From: Mastacembelus armatus
Lineage: Eukaryota > Chordata > Actinopteri > Synbranchiformes > Mastacembelidae
Direction: 5' to 3'
Length of the DNA: 64,000 nt
Assembly (NCBI RefSeq): GCF_900324485.2
Contig: NC_046647.1
Span: 7,532,464-7,596,463, forward strand
Positions within the stretch are counted from its first letter, which is position 1. The number at the start of each line of letters is the position of its first letter. Of this stretch, positions 35,606 through 48,016 are shown in pieces. The notes under the pieces were generated by a model. It made no database searches and was not told where the DNA came from. It saw nothing but the letters and a program-made list of their open reading frames with translations. Position numbers and translations under genes: made by a program.

Positions 35606-36617
35606 TCTTTAAAAAAAACAAAAACAGCACTCTTACAACATCTCGTGGACACAAAAAACATCTGTTCCCGGAGAGCTCGATGGATTTGTGCCGACATCAG
35701 ATCGAGGCTGGTCAGCATTGTGTTTTAGATTACCACAAGTCAAGTCATTCTTGCAAACCTTTCAAATATTTCCATAATAAATGGAAATATGTGCATTATA
35801 TTCAGGGCAAATGTGACATTGGTAATGAATTATAAACAACCTGGTGCTTGATAGTGAAAGTGATCATTTTGATGTTGGGTCTTGACTGCTTTATTCATAG
35901 CCTGACTCTATCATTTTAGTGTGAATAGGTGGAAAACCATATTATACTCATATAAATTATATATTCAGTACTGTTAATATTTTATTTTTGAATTAGAAAA
36001 CTAACAAAATATAAATATAGACAGGAAGCTTATTTGTGTGGAACTTGCTTTATTAGGCCTTTCTATGAAGGTTAAAAACCACTTTGTTGAGCTGTAAAAT
36101 TAAACTGTAACTTATGAGGCCAAAATGTTAAGACAATTCATTTGTTGTAGGCTGTTTCAGAACAGCATTACAGACTGAACTAATGTTACAGTAGTTTGTG
36201 TACAGAACACTCATATAGCCTGTGATGTGACTCAGTAATGTGTTACACAATGATATTTAAGTCACCATCATTAGCCATTGTAAGGTACTGGTCAAACCAA
36301 TCCAACTAGGGCTGCAACACCAACCCTCTCAGTGTGATGAGATATTTTATCACAATTATAATTAATGATCTTAGTTATTGCTTTGAAATTCTGTTTTGAG
36401 AACAAATGCACTATTTCTCCTTCCAAAAGTTTTATAGTCTTGTTTTAAAGCATTCATATATTAATATACACTGTTTTCATTTGGAAGAAAATCTGAGCCA
36501 CTTAAAATTTGCTGTCATTTGGTTCATGTCCTTACCTAGAACAAAGGAGGCAGCAGAAAAAAAAGAGACAGATAGAGTGAACTTGAGTTCAGCTGTTTGT
36601 CTCCACAGGAGTATTTA
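35606..36617. other. Convergent 3' region of the peptide gene and ADTRP
   Basis: A 3' UTR is likely to about 35800 for the peptide gene. The ADTRP 3' UTR extends leftwards from 36617. AT-rich DNA between them shows no further gene. Confidence 0.5.
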
Positions 36618-38115
36618 TCAATGTTGCTTTATCCACACATGGTTGTTGAGCTTGTCCCCTAAGAGGTAGAGCAAGGTCACCACAGACATGTTAAGAAAGA
36701 AGAAACCCAGAAGACCAGCGGGGCTGAAGTGTGCCAGCAGGGGATACACCCAAATCCCAACTGACAAGTACACCCATAGGATCCTGCAAAGACCAAAAGA
36801 ATTTCTCAGTATCTGTCAGATCATCTTGTGCTGTCATGTCTCAGAGACCTTGTATGCCTTATACAGGTTCTCTGAGACATGACAGCACAAGATGATCTGA
36901 CAGATATTCAGTGGCACGCAGGTTTTTACCCACTGACTATAATTATTACAACAGCAAAACACTCAGAATAATAAAAACTGTTGATCAGACACATACAGAT
37001 GTGTAGGCCCCATCATGTGTACAATATGTGTATGTGAACCACAACCATTAGAGGTTCAAAGGAAGCTTCTACCCTGAAGCTCTTTGCATTGTGAACTGAT
37101 CCACTCACCGCACGAGACTAGTCTGGACTAGTTACTGTAGGAGCATAAACACATTTAGACACTGCTCTGCTTTTATTAAGACATATTAAAGATTCATCTG
37201 TAAATGACTAATGCTGAATCAAGAAGGATTTTTCTGTTTTAAAACGCTGTGATTTGTATGTGTTAACCATATGGCTGCAAAAGTTTGGAAATGTTATGCC
37301 CTGATTCTATGGTATGTGCTGACTCGTCACTTACCAAAATAAATAAGATAAGCCAACACTTCCTAATGCTGCCAGCGCATAGTTTGTGTGTGGGTAGGCA
37401 TGAGGCTGCACCAGCACTTCTCCAAGTAAAACAGGAAGGACGAACGTGTGCTGAGAAAACAGTGTAGGAAAAAGCTCGTCATGTGTGACAGTTTATGACG
37501 TGACAATCAGAATTATTACAATTTCTACATGAAAGGCAAGTTTACAGACCATAGCATGATTTATCCAGGGGGGGAAGAAGGTGTCAATAGCAGCTGGGTA
37601 GACTAATTCTCTGTCGTAGGCAAAGATTGTCCAGAAAAGCAGAACAACAAACTGAAAAAAAGCACAGAGGCAATGTAAAGCATAATTAGTAATAAATAAA
37701 TAAATAAAGTAGGATTTTCAAAAATATAATGTAGCTATAATATAGTTTTTCTTACCATGCCCACAGGGAAGGCAAAGACAGAGAAGAGGAGGTCTTTACA
37801 TCTGTTCAGAGTACTCTCTGATTTTTTCCCAGGTTGCAGGTCGTTCACCGCAGCCAGGCCGAAGAATGACATTTGCAATAACTGAAAAAAAAAGCAACAG
37901 GTTTATTTTTCATGATTCGTTTTCCAATATTTTAAATAGTAGATATTGAGTAATGCATTCACCAAATTCAAAAAAGTGAGGTACTTCCAAGGCCCCCCAT
38001 AAGCGAAGATTCCTGCTGGTAACTCCTCTCCATCCTTTGCAGCCAGACTCCTAACAACAAAAACATACCAGCTGAATGCTGCGATGTGGTACATGCTCCT
38101 CAGGATGGAAGTCAT
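36618..38115 (-). CDS. adtrp: ADTRP, AIG1-family fatty acid ester hydrolase, 5 exons
   Basis: Exons: 37963-38115, 37756-37881, 37550-37651, 37335-37450 and 36618-36783. They join in frame to 220 residues (human ADTRP 230). It is a multi-pass membrane protein. AIG1 and ADTRP are threonine hydrolases of bioactive fatty acid esters of hydroxy fatty acids; ADTRP also affects tissue factor pathway inhibitor in endothelium. The two catalytic residues known in the family are present: Thr47 in WKYLTFLNL and His128 in WINHAMHTF. The remaining body is largely hydrophobic with several transmembrane helices, ending [16 protein letters not shown] is preferred over AIG1 because of [13 protein letters not shown] at the start. 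A long inverted repeat lies in the last intron, 24 bases before the final acceptor. Confidence 0.9.
36810..36906. repeat. Inverted repeat with 38-bp perfect arms in the last ADTRP intron
   Basis: The left arm 36810-36847 and right arm 36869-36906 are exact reverse complements, 38 of 38 bases. The 21-base spacer itself continues the pairing with single-base bulges, leaving a loop of only a few bases. On the ADTRP pre-mRNA it would form a stable hairpin just upstream of the final polypyrimidine tract. Confidence 0.95.
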
Positions 38116-40366
38116 TCTAGTGTAAGTTTATACTGATCGCCCGCAAGCAAGAAAATAAATTACACACTGGCACACACAACCTTTCAGAGTGTGAGTTCTC
38201 CCTTCACACACCAGGTACTTCATGCAGCGATGGTGCTTTAAAGATTAGTGCAATTCAGCACAGGCTTATCGAGATAAGAGGCCCTACTCATTCTTTCATA
38301 ACCAACACTGAGTTTCATTCAGAGTGAGAGCTTAGTTGGTTTCATGATATTTTGCAAGAGAAGCCATGTTACATAAGAGATTCAGTTTTAAATTAATACA
38401 TCAAGATCATTAGACAAGAACATATGAACTGGCCAATGAAAGTGACAAGGCAAGACAGAGGTTTGATTCCCATGTTGGAAACAAGTGTCCTGGACCAATA
38501 CACTAAACCTCAGCCAGCATCAGGTTTGCTGTTTGTGGCTGAGCCTGACCTCCGACCTCCCTGTGAAGAATTTTTTTTTTATTTTGGAGGAAAAAATGGG
38601 CACTGCCACATTTTGTCTTTAGTAATGTATTGTGTATTCAAACAGGATGCTAGCAGCCTTGTTAAGCTGTAAGACTCATTTCACAACATCAAATCACTTT
38701 ACACAGATGGAAAATGAAGTTTGGTATTTCTTTATCTTTACTCTAAGCAGTGAAGTGTCTCACCTGAGGGTGGCGCCAGAGGGAGTGCTTATATCCTGCA
38801 GCTATCCCCAAATATTTTGCTGCCTGGCCATTCTGAGATAATCACATAAACTTGTTGGAATATAGTGTGTTAGTGAGACCCACTTTTGTTCAACACATAT
38901 CTCAGTAAACAGGCAGTTTTCTCAAGCTTTTGGTTTTACTTTGAAATCACCATCAGGAACAGATAATGGTGACAAGGAAATACATTTCATCTGATCAAAC
39001 AATCCATCAATCAGTCACCAGCTGCCAAACCTGATATCAGCTGTTGTGTCCTTGTCATTTCCTGGGAGAAACCTGAGAGAACTACCTCCATATTTCTGCC
39101 CACTCATGAAGTAACTTTCCTCTTAAAGAACCAGTCCACCTGCTCTCGCTAACATCCTTCTGCAACAGGCACACAGGAGCCAGAAAAAATACATTTTTGA
39201 CACATTTTATTTACAAAGAACTGTTTCTGAAGGCAGGTATGACACATTTATTATAAAATGAGTCATTTTCAGAGTCCAACTTTCCATACATGTGTGTGAA
39301 CTCTGCAGTTCCTTCTCTTCAGTGTATGACAGGCTTTTATTTAAAACTTACAAGGAAGGAAAATTTACAGAGACAGTGGAATGGCTATGGCATATTACAG
39401 AAAATAACCACATTTTTTCGGGTAGTTTTGGCTTTAGATGGCTTTTGTTTTTTAAACTTAAAAACTTGCATCCTGTTTGTTTGTTCCATAAACCAGGTGC
39501 AGATTTTGAAATCTCAATAGCACCCAGTGAATAATTTAACAGAAAAAAGAAACAAAACATTGCATAGTGCATGGTGTGCAATGATTCAGGCATTACTGCA
39601 ATATTGTAGGCACGATGGCTTTAAGCTTGGTTCTGTTGGAATCTAAGGTTTGTTCAGTATTTTCAACCCATGTCTGATTCAAATGACAAAGAATTAAAGT
39701 TACAATTACAGTTTACAGCAGAACAGTAACCGTCGGGTGTGGATATACATTCACACCACTACTTGTTTCACAAATATGAGTAATTATGAAAATACCTTAG
39801 TGTAACTTGACACAAAATGAAAACTACATTATATTACAGAGAACTTTGGACTAACGCACATTTAATATTACATTTTATCTTAAAACCAGCTGACAGTATT
39901 GTAATGGAAATCTGTGCCGTAAAGAAGGCAGCACTGGGATCATCGCAGAAACATGCTGTTGCAAACATTGCACTTTCCCCATGCAGTCAGTAAAAACCTA
40001 TTTGATCACACACGCTTAGCTCAGTCTATGGACTATACATGCTGGTTACAATTCATTGATTAACCTACAAAAAGAAGCCCATTGTTGATCGCAGAACATG
40101 TAAGAGCGACATCAGATCTGTATTCTTATCTTTTAGTTTCACCCCTTTGAGCTTCATGTCTTTGGTGAGAAAAGTATCTTGCTCATCGTTTGAACTATTT
40201 TCCTGAGTTCACTTTCTTTCCACTCATACTGTATGCACTGTTTATTCTCTCTGCTTTCACTGGATCCCAGTTATGGTGCCATCAAGTAGCAGACACACAA
40301 GATGCTTCACCATAGAGGCAAATAGGCAAGTAGGTAGCTGATTTAGTAACAATCAAGTTAATGGGT
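38116..40366. other. ADTRP upstream region and FAM83H 3' UTR
   Basis: The right part (to about 39206, where TTTATT gives AATAAA on the minus strand) is probably the FAM83H 3' UTR of about 1.1 kb. The left part is ADTRP promoter and intergenic DNA. No other gene is supported. Confidence 0.5.
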
Positions 40367-43300
40367 TCAGATCTCAAACCGACTGTAAACCTTCCTTTCC
40401 TTCCTCATGCTCTGGATCTTCTCCAGCAGCTTCTCGCGCTCCTGCGTTTCCTTGGGCTGCCCTCTGTTAGTCCCTCTTTCTTTCTCTTTTTTGGCATTTT
40501 TGTCAGCTTCGTCTTCTTTCTCGTCATCAGTGACAGGAGATTCTTTGGTGGCCTCGTTTCTGGTTTGGCTGTGAGCAGAAATCTGCTCTAGAAGCAGCTT
40601 GGTATCATCTCTGAGGTTGCTGCTTGAGAGCACATTGGCCGTAGACGAGTGGTAACGAGACTGGCTGGATTTAGGCTGCTTGAACGGTGGTGACACAGGA
40701 ACGGCTTCATCTGTTGTGATCTCTGCTGGTTCAGAGCAGTTATTTCGCCTTATTTGGTCATTTATTTTTTCACTGTTGACAGTTTCCTGTGTGGTACTTT
40801 TATTCACCTTACTTGTAGCCTCAACATCCTCAGGTATTTTCTTACCAGAGTCAGGCAATTCCTGCTTGCTAACTTCAGTCTGATCCTCTACTTTACTATT
40901 TCCAGCAGGGACAGGTGGTTCTGAAGGCTGGCTTTCAGAAGCCACAGATTCGGGTGTTGGCACATCAGGCTCTGTTGGGACTTCGGATGCAAATTCAGCT
41001 GGGCTAGAGGTTTCTGCAGATGTGAACACTGGCGTCATGTTTGAGTCTGTTGTGACCTGCTTGTCTGTATCTGTGGGCCCCTGCGCTGCAGACATGTTGG
41101 TGTCTGTTTTTTCAGCCTTAGGGAACACAACTGATCCAACTGACTCATTTTGAGGACACAACAGTGTATCAGCAGGAATGGGAGTAACAGATCCTGTCAG
41201 GTTAGGTGTGGAGGGAGAGGTTGCATGTGCTAGTTCATCTTGTGGAGATGCAGTTGTTTCTGCCTGTGAAGCTTCAGGATCCATGTCTGGTTTGGCAGGA
41301 GAGCTTGTCTGCTCAGGTGGAAGGTCTGCTGGATTGGTTGTAGGAGTTTCATTTTGTTCAGGCCTGGAAACAGAACTTTCTAGATCAGATACATGAGATG
41401 AACCTGACTTTGGTGATGAAGGGTTAATGCTAAGAGGTGTACCATCAGTTTTAAGATCTTTTGGCTCAAGAAGCTCCTGTTGCTCTGCAGCAAGTTTCTG
41501 ATGAGAGTCTTCTTTTTCTGAAAGTGCAGGAGCATAAATTTCTTCTGGGTTTGCCCTTGTAGTGGAGTCCAGTGGGGTTGTGCTTTGCTCTGGGCCAGTA
41601 GCACATATGTCATGTAAAATATCAGATTTCACATGTGCAGAGTCAACAGCTGAAGGGCTCTTAGATGACACCAACTGATAAACAAGATCTCCAAGAGTTT
41701 GAGCCGATTTGGTAGATTTTTGTGAAGTTTGGTCAGCTGATTGGGAAGGTTCTGGCAGTTTGGTGCTCACGGATCCATGTGCTTCAATTTTATCAAAATC
41801 TGACGATGACATAATAGAAGTTAAGGTTGAGTCTTCTGTGGTAACACTAGAGGATATGGTCTCAGCTGGAGTTGAACGTGTAGTGGAGCTAGAGGATGGA
41901 TCACCTGGACTGATCTGTGAACCAAAATCTTGGTTGTGATCAGAGGAATAATTTATCTGTAATCCAGTGTGTTCTTCAGGTGGCAATAAAGGAGAGGAAG
42001 CGTTGGCCTCTAACTCGACTGACTGAGGAGTTTGGCTTTGAGAATCTAATACAGCAGATGGAAGTACCTCCACTGAACCAGGACTGAGTAAACTGACATT
42101 AGGACTGTCATTAGTACCTTGTACAGGAGAAGGAGCGCGAGCAGCTGTGACATTTATTAGCGTAGGTGGGTGACTCTCTTCTATAGCAGGTTTTGACAGC
42201 TTTAGTTCTTCAGGAGATTCACTTGGAGGAGACTGTGTTTCTGCAGAAACAGGCAGAGATGTTGCTGACGAGTTGCTCTTCCACTCCACCTTCTGTGAAA
42301 CCCTGGTTTGTTCCTCTTCATTGCTGGGATCACTTTTGACAACACTGTCAGTCTTGTCACTGGTATCTAAAGACAGACTAGCTGATTCACAGGCTTCTGT
42401 TTTTCCTGCATCCTCTGCAGTAGCCTTCTTTTCAGATAAACCCTCAGACGGTGAAATATTGGCCATCCTTGCAGAGGATTCTTCTGGCTCAGGCTCCTTC
42501 ATTTTAATGGTGGTGTTGTTTAGATCAGCGGGTGGTTTAATCGGAGTCTTGTCTTTGCTTTTCTCAGCTTCTGCAGCCTTTGCAGCTTTGCGTTTTGCTG
42601 CCAGCTCTTTGAAAAACATGAGCCGTGCATCAGGATCGCTCATGTCAATAATCAAAGGAGCGGTGAGCAAAGATTTTGGTGGTTGTACTGGTTGATTGGT
42701 TCTGGGCAGCTCAGCGTCAGAGGGTTTAGATTGAGGTTTTAATGAACCCTGTTCTTCACCTTTGTCTGAGAGATCCTTTGAATTTTCTTCCTTTGATGGA
42801 TCTTTATCCTCTGCTTTACTGTCTTCATTACCAGGTTTGGATGTCTCTGCAGCAGAGTTATCAGAAGTATTTGATTTTATGAAACGACTCCATTCAATGG
42901 GTTCTCTTCCAGATCTCCTCTTTCCAAAAACTTGAGCAAGAAATGGTACTTTTGTCTTTCCTGCTTCATTTTTGTCACTTTCCTCATCCTGTTGGTCTGG
43001 GGCAGTTTGGGATTCTTGAGGAGCATGCTGTTGGTCAAGAGAGCTGAATATCAGAGAGGATCTTAACCTGGAGCTCCGCGGGGCTGCAGCATTGTATTTT
43101 CTACGGAAAGACTCCTCCCTACGAATAATACCTTTTGTTTGTTCTTTGAGTTCTTTTTGTTCTGCGTCCTCCGCCTTTTCCACCTCTGTTGTGGATGATG
43201 TTTCTGAAGGTGTTGGTGTTGTTTTCATTTCTGCTGCCAGTGCTGTCGATTCATCAGGCAGTTTCTGCTCTCGTGCAGTTTTTGCGTAACTTGGTATCTG

Positions 43301-46285
43301 ACTCACCCTTGGTATTGCAGGAACCCTGAACTCTTTGACGTTAGGGATTTTAGTAACTGATATATCTATTCCTGGAGCAGTTTGCTGTATTGGGTAAGAG
43401 GGTTCTTCAAGTGGGTCTGGTGCCTGAGGTGGTGTCAGGGGCAGACCTTCATCTCCCGGATTATCACACGCACTGAGGTATGAGCTAATCCTCCAGCGTC
43501 TTAGCCCTCGTTTCACCTCGGGATCCTTGCTTTTAGTATTATGCTCCTGGAAAAACTGTTTCTGATCAGCTGGGTTTAAGGGCGTGGGAGAAGTTTGACA
43601 GGCATACGGCTGGCCCAAACTCAGCCTTCTAGGCTGAGATGAACCAAATGGTAAATCTGCTGCAGGTTGTAATTTTGCTGAGCTCTGGTCAAAGTCCACA
43701 TTTCTGGTAGATGATAAATAGTTAAGCACGGGGTCAAAGTTTCCCGTTGAATCCATCTCATGTGGTAAACCAGAGTCAGAGTACTGATCTGTTGAAAGAT
43801 AGTCTTGGGTCCAGAACTTGTTATAGCCACTATAATCAGTTTCTGTTCCTGGTTCAGGCCTTGGATAAGGCTGATGCCCCCTCTGAAACTGCCTTCCCTG
43901 GATCTCAGGCTCAGGCATTGCCTGTTGCGGCGGGAACGGGTAAGAGAATCTACCACCTTCAGCATAACTGTGACGTTTGAAAGGAGGGTTTTCCATCATG
44001 TGCATTCTGGACGGGCCCTGATCAAAAGAAGGATCCATGCGTGGCTGCTGGGGGGGAAACCTACTGTACACATCTGAAGGGCCTTCCAGGGATTCTTGCT
44101 TTTTAAGTGGCACCATTCTCCAATCAACATCCATACGTTCATCATAGGAATGTCTTGCCCATTCCTCTGAAAGACCGGTGTCCCGAAGTTTCCCTGGCTC
44201 TCTGTACAGTGACATTCTTTCACTTGGGTATTTGCTTTTTTGTAAAATGCCAAAATCGTCTACTGGAGCGAGCACTTTTTCAATCACCAGTGGTTGGGAC
44301 TGAGCAAACAGAATCCGAAACTCTTCGTCAAAGGTTACCACAAGCTGTCCAAGGAAAAGGTGTGCCATGCACCGATGTAGCTTCTCATAAGACCACATGA
44401 AGCTGGACAAAGACATGACAACAAGTGGGAATCAATTCATTGAATCCTCATGGCAGCTCTTTATATAAACAAATAAACACATAAACAAATCTCAGTATAA
44501 ATTTATCATTTAAACCTTTGTGATATAAAACATAGAGGTATGGCTTTCTGTGTTAAATTTAAAGGGCCTCACCTGTAGTTTCCACTCAGCACAGCCCTGC
44601 AGTCTGTCAACAAGAAGCGATCCATCATCTGACCTTTGAAGGATTTCCCTGAGCGGCAGTGATACGTGATCCCAGACACTGTTCTTACACGTAAAGACTG
44701 CAAGTCACATCACCCAAAATGAACAAAATGAAACAGTTATGAGCAGCAGCGGCAGCAGCAGCAGCAGTAGCAGCAGTACATCTAACTTTAACAGCAAACC
44801 AGGCTAGGGGGCAGCATTGCATTAGCTTTTCAATTTGCCAAGTTGAAAGAGAAAATGGCTGAATTTTAAGTTCCCTTTTACAGTAATATTTAGTTGCTGT
44901 GATTTCCACTAATGTAAAAGTGCTGCAGTCGCTATTTGTATTGTATGCAATGTCCAAATGGAAAAAAAAACAATGCACAAGTACATAGAAACAAAGTAAA
45001 CAGCAAATGACAACATACAGCACAAGACAAAAAACACAGAGGCAACAACAGTCATGATAAATAGCACATATAGCATACTGCTGGGCAAATGAAATTAAAG
45101 GTGGTAAAAATATCCTGTGTATGGTTGTTTGCTCAATAACTTTCTAATAACTTGTTCTCTTTAGAGAAGATGCATGCCAGCCATATGTGGTGTTTGGAAA
45201 GATAGGTAGGTTTTCAGTATCTGTATGGTGGAGTCACTACTAGGACACCACTGCTGCAGTGTACACACAAAACCTGTCCATTTCCTATAAATATGGATTG
45301 AGCAAGACTGATGATCTGTCTTTATGTTACTGTCAACAAAGACGAAAAGCAACTACGTTTCCTGAAACACTGTGACTTCTCCTTTCCAGTCTTTGCCTCT
45401 GGGCCTCAAGCCCATTCATTCCTGATCAAAATAATAAACTTGAATGGGTATTTTATGTGTAAATGTAATGACATTGAGTTTTATAGCACAGCTTTAAAGG
45501 AGTGTTTGGCACCAAACATTACAATGTAGTGTTGTTTTAAAGCAGCATGTACTCACTTGAATGCTTTCTATATTGACCCTGCAATTGGACACCATGTTGA
45601 CGAAGTGATGTACGTTCTGCTCGTCTAGAAGGATGTACACGGCAACGTTTCTCATGGCAGCAGTGAGAATGTCCGCAAACATGTCAACATCAGTAAACAT
45701 ATCCATCACTATGGCAATCACCTGAAGGGACAAAAAGCCCAGACGATGCCAAAGTGAAAACAAAACTGTCAAGAGCATGACAAATCAAAGACAAGTTTGC
45801 CAATAAGTGTCCCCGAATAAAGAAAGTGAAAGATCTACCTGATGAGCGTTCTTGATGAGACGTCGGGCCTGCTCCTTGATACTCGGCATGTTAGGCTCAG
45901 GGGGGTTTACGAGAGTGGTGACCTCTGTGGGTCCAATGAAGGGATGCACCGGAGGCCAGCCAAGGTCCAAACCTGGGATGTCCAGGTCGGAGTGAATCGG
46001 CCAGTAAGTGTCCGAGGAGCCATCCCCTCCTCCGGTCTCTAGAAAACGTTGCTCAGGCTGCTGGCTTTTATGAGGGACCTGAACAGAGTTCTGGATATAC
46101 TGAATCTCAGGTGTGGACAGGAAGTCCACCACGTCTGATTTTTGGAGAAACTTATAGTATCCCTCCAAATCCTCCTCAACCAGTGCATCAATAGCTAAGC
46201 GGTACTCTTCTCGATAGTGAGGAGGGAGGTAGTTGGGGTCCAGGGGGTTATCCCCAGCAGAGGAACACTGAGAGCGACGTGCCAT
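40367..46285 (-). CDS. fam83h: FAM83H, casein kinase 1 and keratin scaffold, 4 coding exons
   Basis: Exons: 45839-46285, 45557-45721, 44573-44697 and 40367-44402. Total 1590 residues; the last exon alone codes for 1345 (human protein 1179). FAM83H organises the keratin cytoskeleton and recruits casein kinase 1; mutation of its last exon in humans causes amelogenesis imperfecta (family knowledge). Residues ~1-290 are the DUF1669, a phospholipase D-like fold without catalysis, recognised by YLPPHYREEYRLAIDAL, DLDIPGLDLGWP, VIAIVMDMFTDVDMF and CRSGKSFKG. The CK1-binding F-x-x-x-F is Phe270/Phe274 in TFDEEFRILFAQ. The rest is low-complexity, rich in serine, proline and glutamate, and ends KERKVYSRFEI, matching the conserved short C-terminus. 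A CTCTAG acceptor lies just before the ATG; a non-coding first exon with a GTAAGT donor ends at about 47288. Confidence 0.96.
44741..44778. repeat. GCA trinucleotide repeat in FAM83H intron 2
   Basis: About 12 near-perfect AGC/CAG units, interrupted by one CGG and one TAG unit, about 50 bases upstream of the third coding exon in transcript sense. Confidence 0.9.
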
Positions 46286-47977
46286 ACTGTTGTCTAGAGA
46301 GGGAAAGAGCAGAAGACGACACGTAATGAAGCTACTGATACACTATGAATCATTTCCAAACATTCATTAAATAAGTAATGAACTGGTTCATCAAGTTAAT
46401 CTGCAACATGTTTACTGTTCTTTGTCTCATATGTCAATAAATAGAGTGGCCTATATTTAGATTTTGGACAGTTTGTCCACCAAAACATGACACTACACTG
46501 GGCTCAAAGAGCGAATGGCAGCAATTTAGTTTTATGGATGAAATAATTCATGGATACAGAAAATAATCATTCGTTACAGTCCTACATTGATGATCATGGA
46601 GTCACACTGCTCAGGTCATGAGATTATTTTACTTCATGATGCCAAGGTAATACAACTATACTTTCAGACATTTATTTACACGTTTTAGGCATCATATAAT
46701 AGTGGAACAAGGCTTAAACAGATCCGTTTGGCTCTTTCATACATTACTACTATGACTGTAGTAATGTACTAGCAGAATATCAGTATTTTGTACTACAATA
46801 AAACCCACAGCTAAGGTGTGTGCTGGATCTGACAGGGATCCTCTGAGTTGTAAGACTATAGCAGAGAAAAGCACAATGAATGAGGGAGACTGGGTCTGAA
46901 CACAGGACAGGCAGCTCTTCATGACTCTGGGTGTGGCTCCTCCCTCTGGCCAAAAACCCAGATCTGCATTTCCAAGTTTATTTAAAGACATATAGAAGAA
47001 ATACTGTAAAGAAAACACAGAAACCTCCTGTCAGGGCTGAAGAAAACACAGCAGCACTGAACACCAGGTACAGTTAGTCGTGTTTACATAAGTGCTGAGT
47101 CTAATCCAGAACGAAAGGCACAACGTTTTTTTTCCCCCCACTGAAAGTGAGATGTCATGAAAATGTAAAAGAAACATGTGGAAACACGGTTGTACTGGTC
47201 CGCATTACAGTCTGCCATGTACTCAGCTCCGTGTCCTCCACAGACCCACACAGACCGTCCAGGCCCGGTCTAACTCGGTCCACTTACCCGCGGATACGCA
47301 GCTGCTCGTCACGGTTTTCCTCGGTTAAACTTTAATCCAGTCATCTTGTCACCTTCACCGCGTTTCCCTCCACAGTTGCTTCTTGTCTCTAGTCCAGGTG
47401 GGACTTGTCGAAAGTTTTCTCTCACATTTGTCCCCCCCCCCCCGTCACCCAGCTAAACCAGTTTATTGTCATGCTTGAGGCATGTTGGCGAGAATGAGGA
47501 GACAGAGGAAAACGCTTCTCGCCCCGCCTCGGCTCGCTCCTGCTGCTCACAGCGCTGTGTCCATGCTTGTCCCTGCAGCTGAACTCTGCACGACTCTTAT
47601 CTGGCTCCTGGCGCTGCGGCTGGACAACTGCTGCTGCCCCCAGTCTGACGAAACCACCTACTGCCTGCCCAAGCTCAAATCTACCCAGCCTTCTCCCCTG
47701 ATCTTTATCATTATTATCATTATTTTTCACTGCACCTATCAGTCCCCACCTCCCTCCCTCCTCTACACGCAGCTGTGTACAGCCTGACTGTGCCTGCCTG
47801 AAACAAAGGGTCACCAGACTCATAAAAACGGACCACACAGGTGCCACTTTCTAATGGGGCAGCCCGAGAGGTTAGAAACTCTAACTACAGGCTTTATTCA
47901 TGTTATTTAACAAGAAATGGTTTTTTGTTTTGTTTCCAGGCACAAACAAACAAACAAACAAACATCTGTAAAGCAGG

Positions 47978-47979
<2 letters not shown>

Positions 47980-48014
<35 letters not shown>
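47980..48014. repeat. CA microsatellite
   Basis: An uninterrupted CA run of about 34 bases, preceded at about 47942-47962 by a short CAAA run. Confidence 0.9.

Positions 48015-48016
<2 letters not shown>

Noticed and set aside
42273-42695. 140-codon frame opposite FAM83H
   Set aside because: It is a shadow on the strand opposite the long FAM83H last exon.
46739-46767. Short inverted repeat, 11-bp arms around TATGACT
   Set aside because: Arms this short are expected by chance in AT-rich DNA of this length.
47482-47787. 101-codon plus-strand frame upstream of FAM83H
   Set aside because: It lies in the GC-rich FAM83H promoter region and is low-complexity (isoleucine and proline runs), with no family match.
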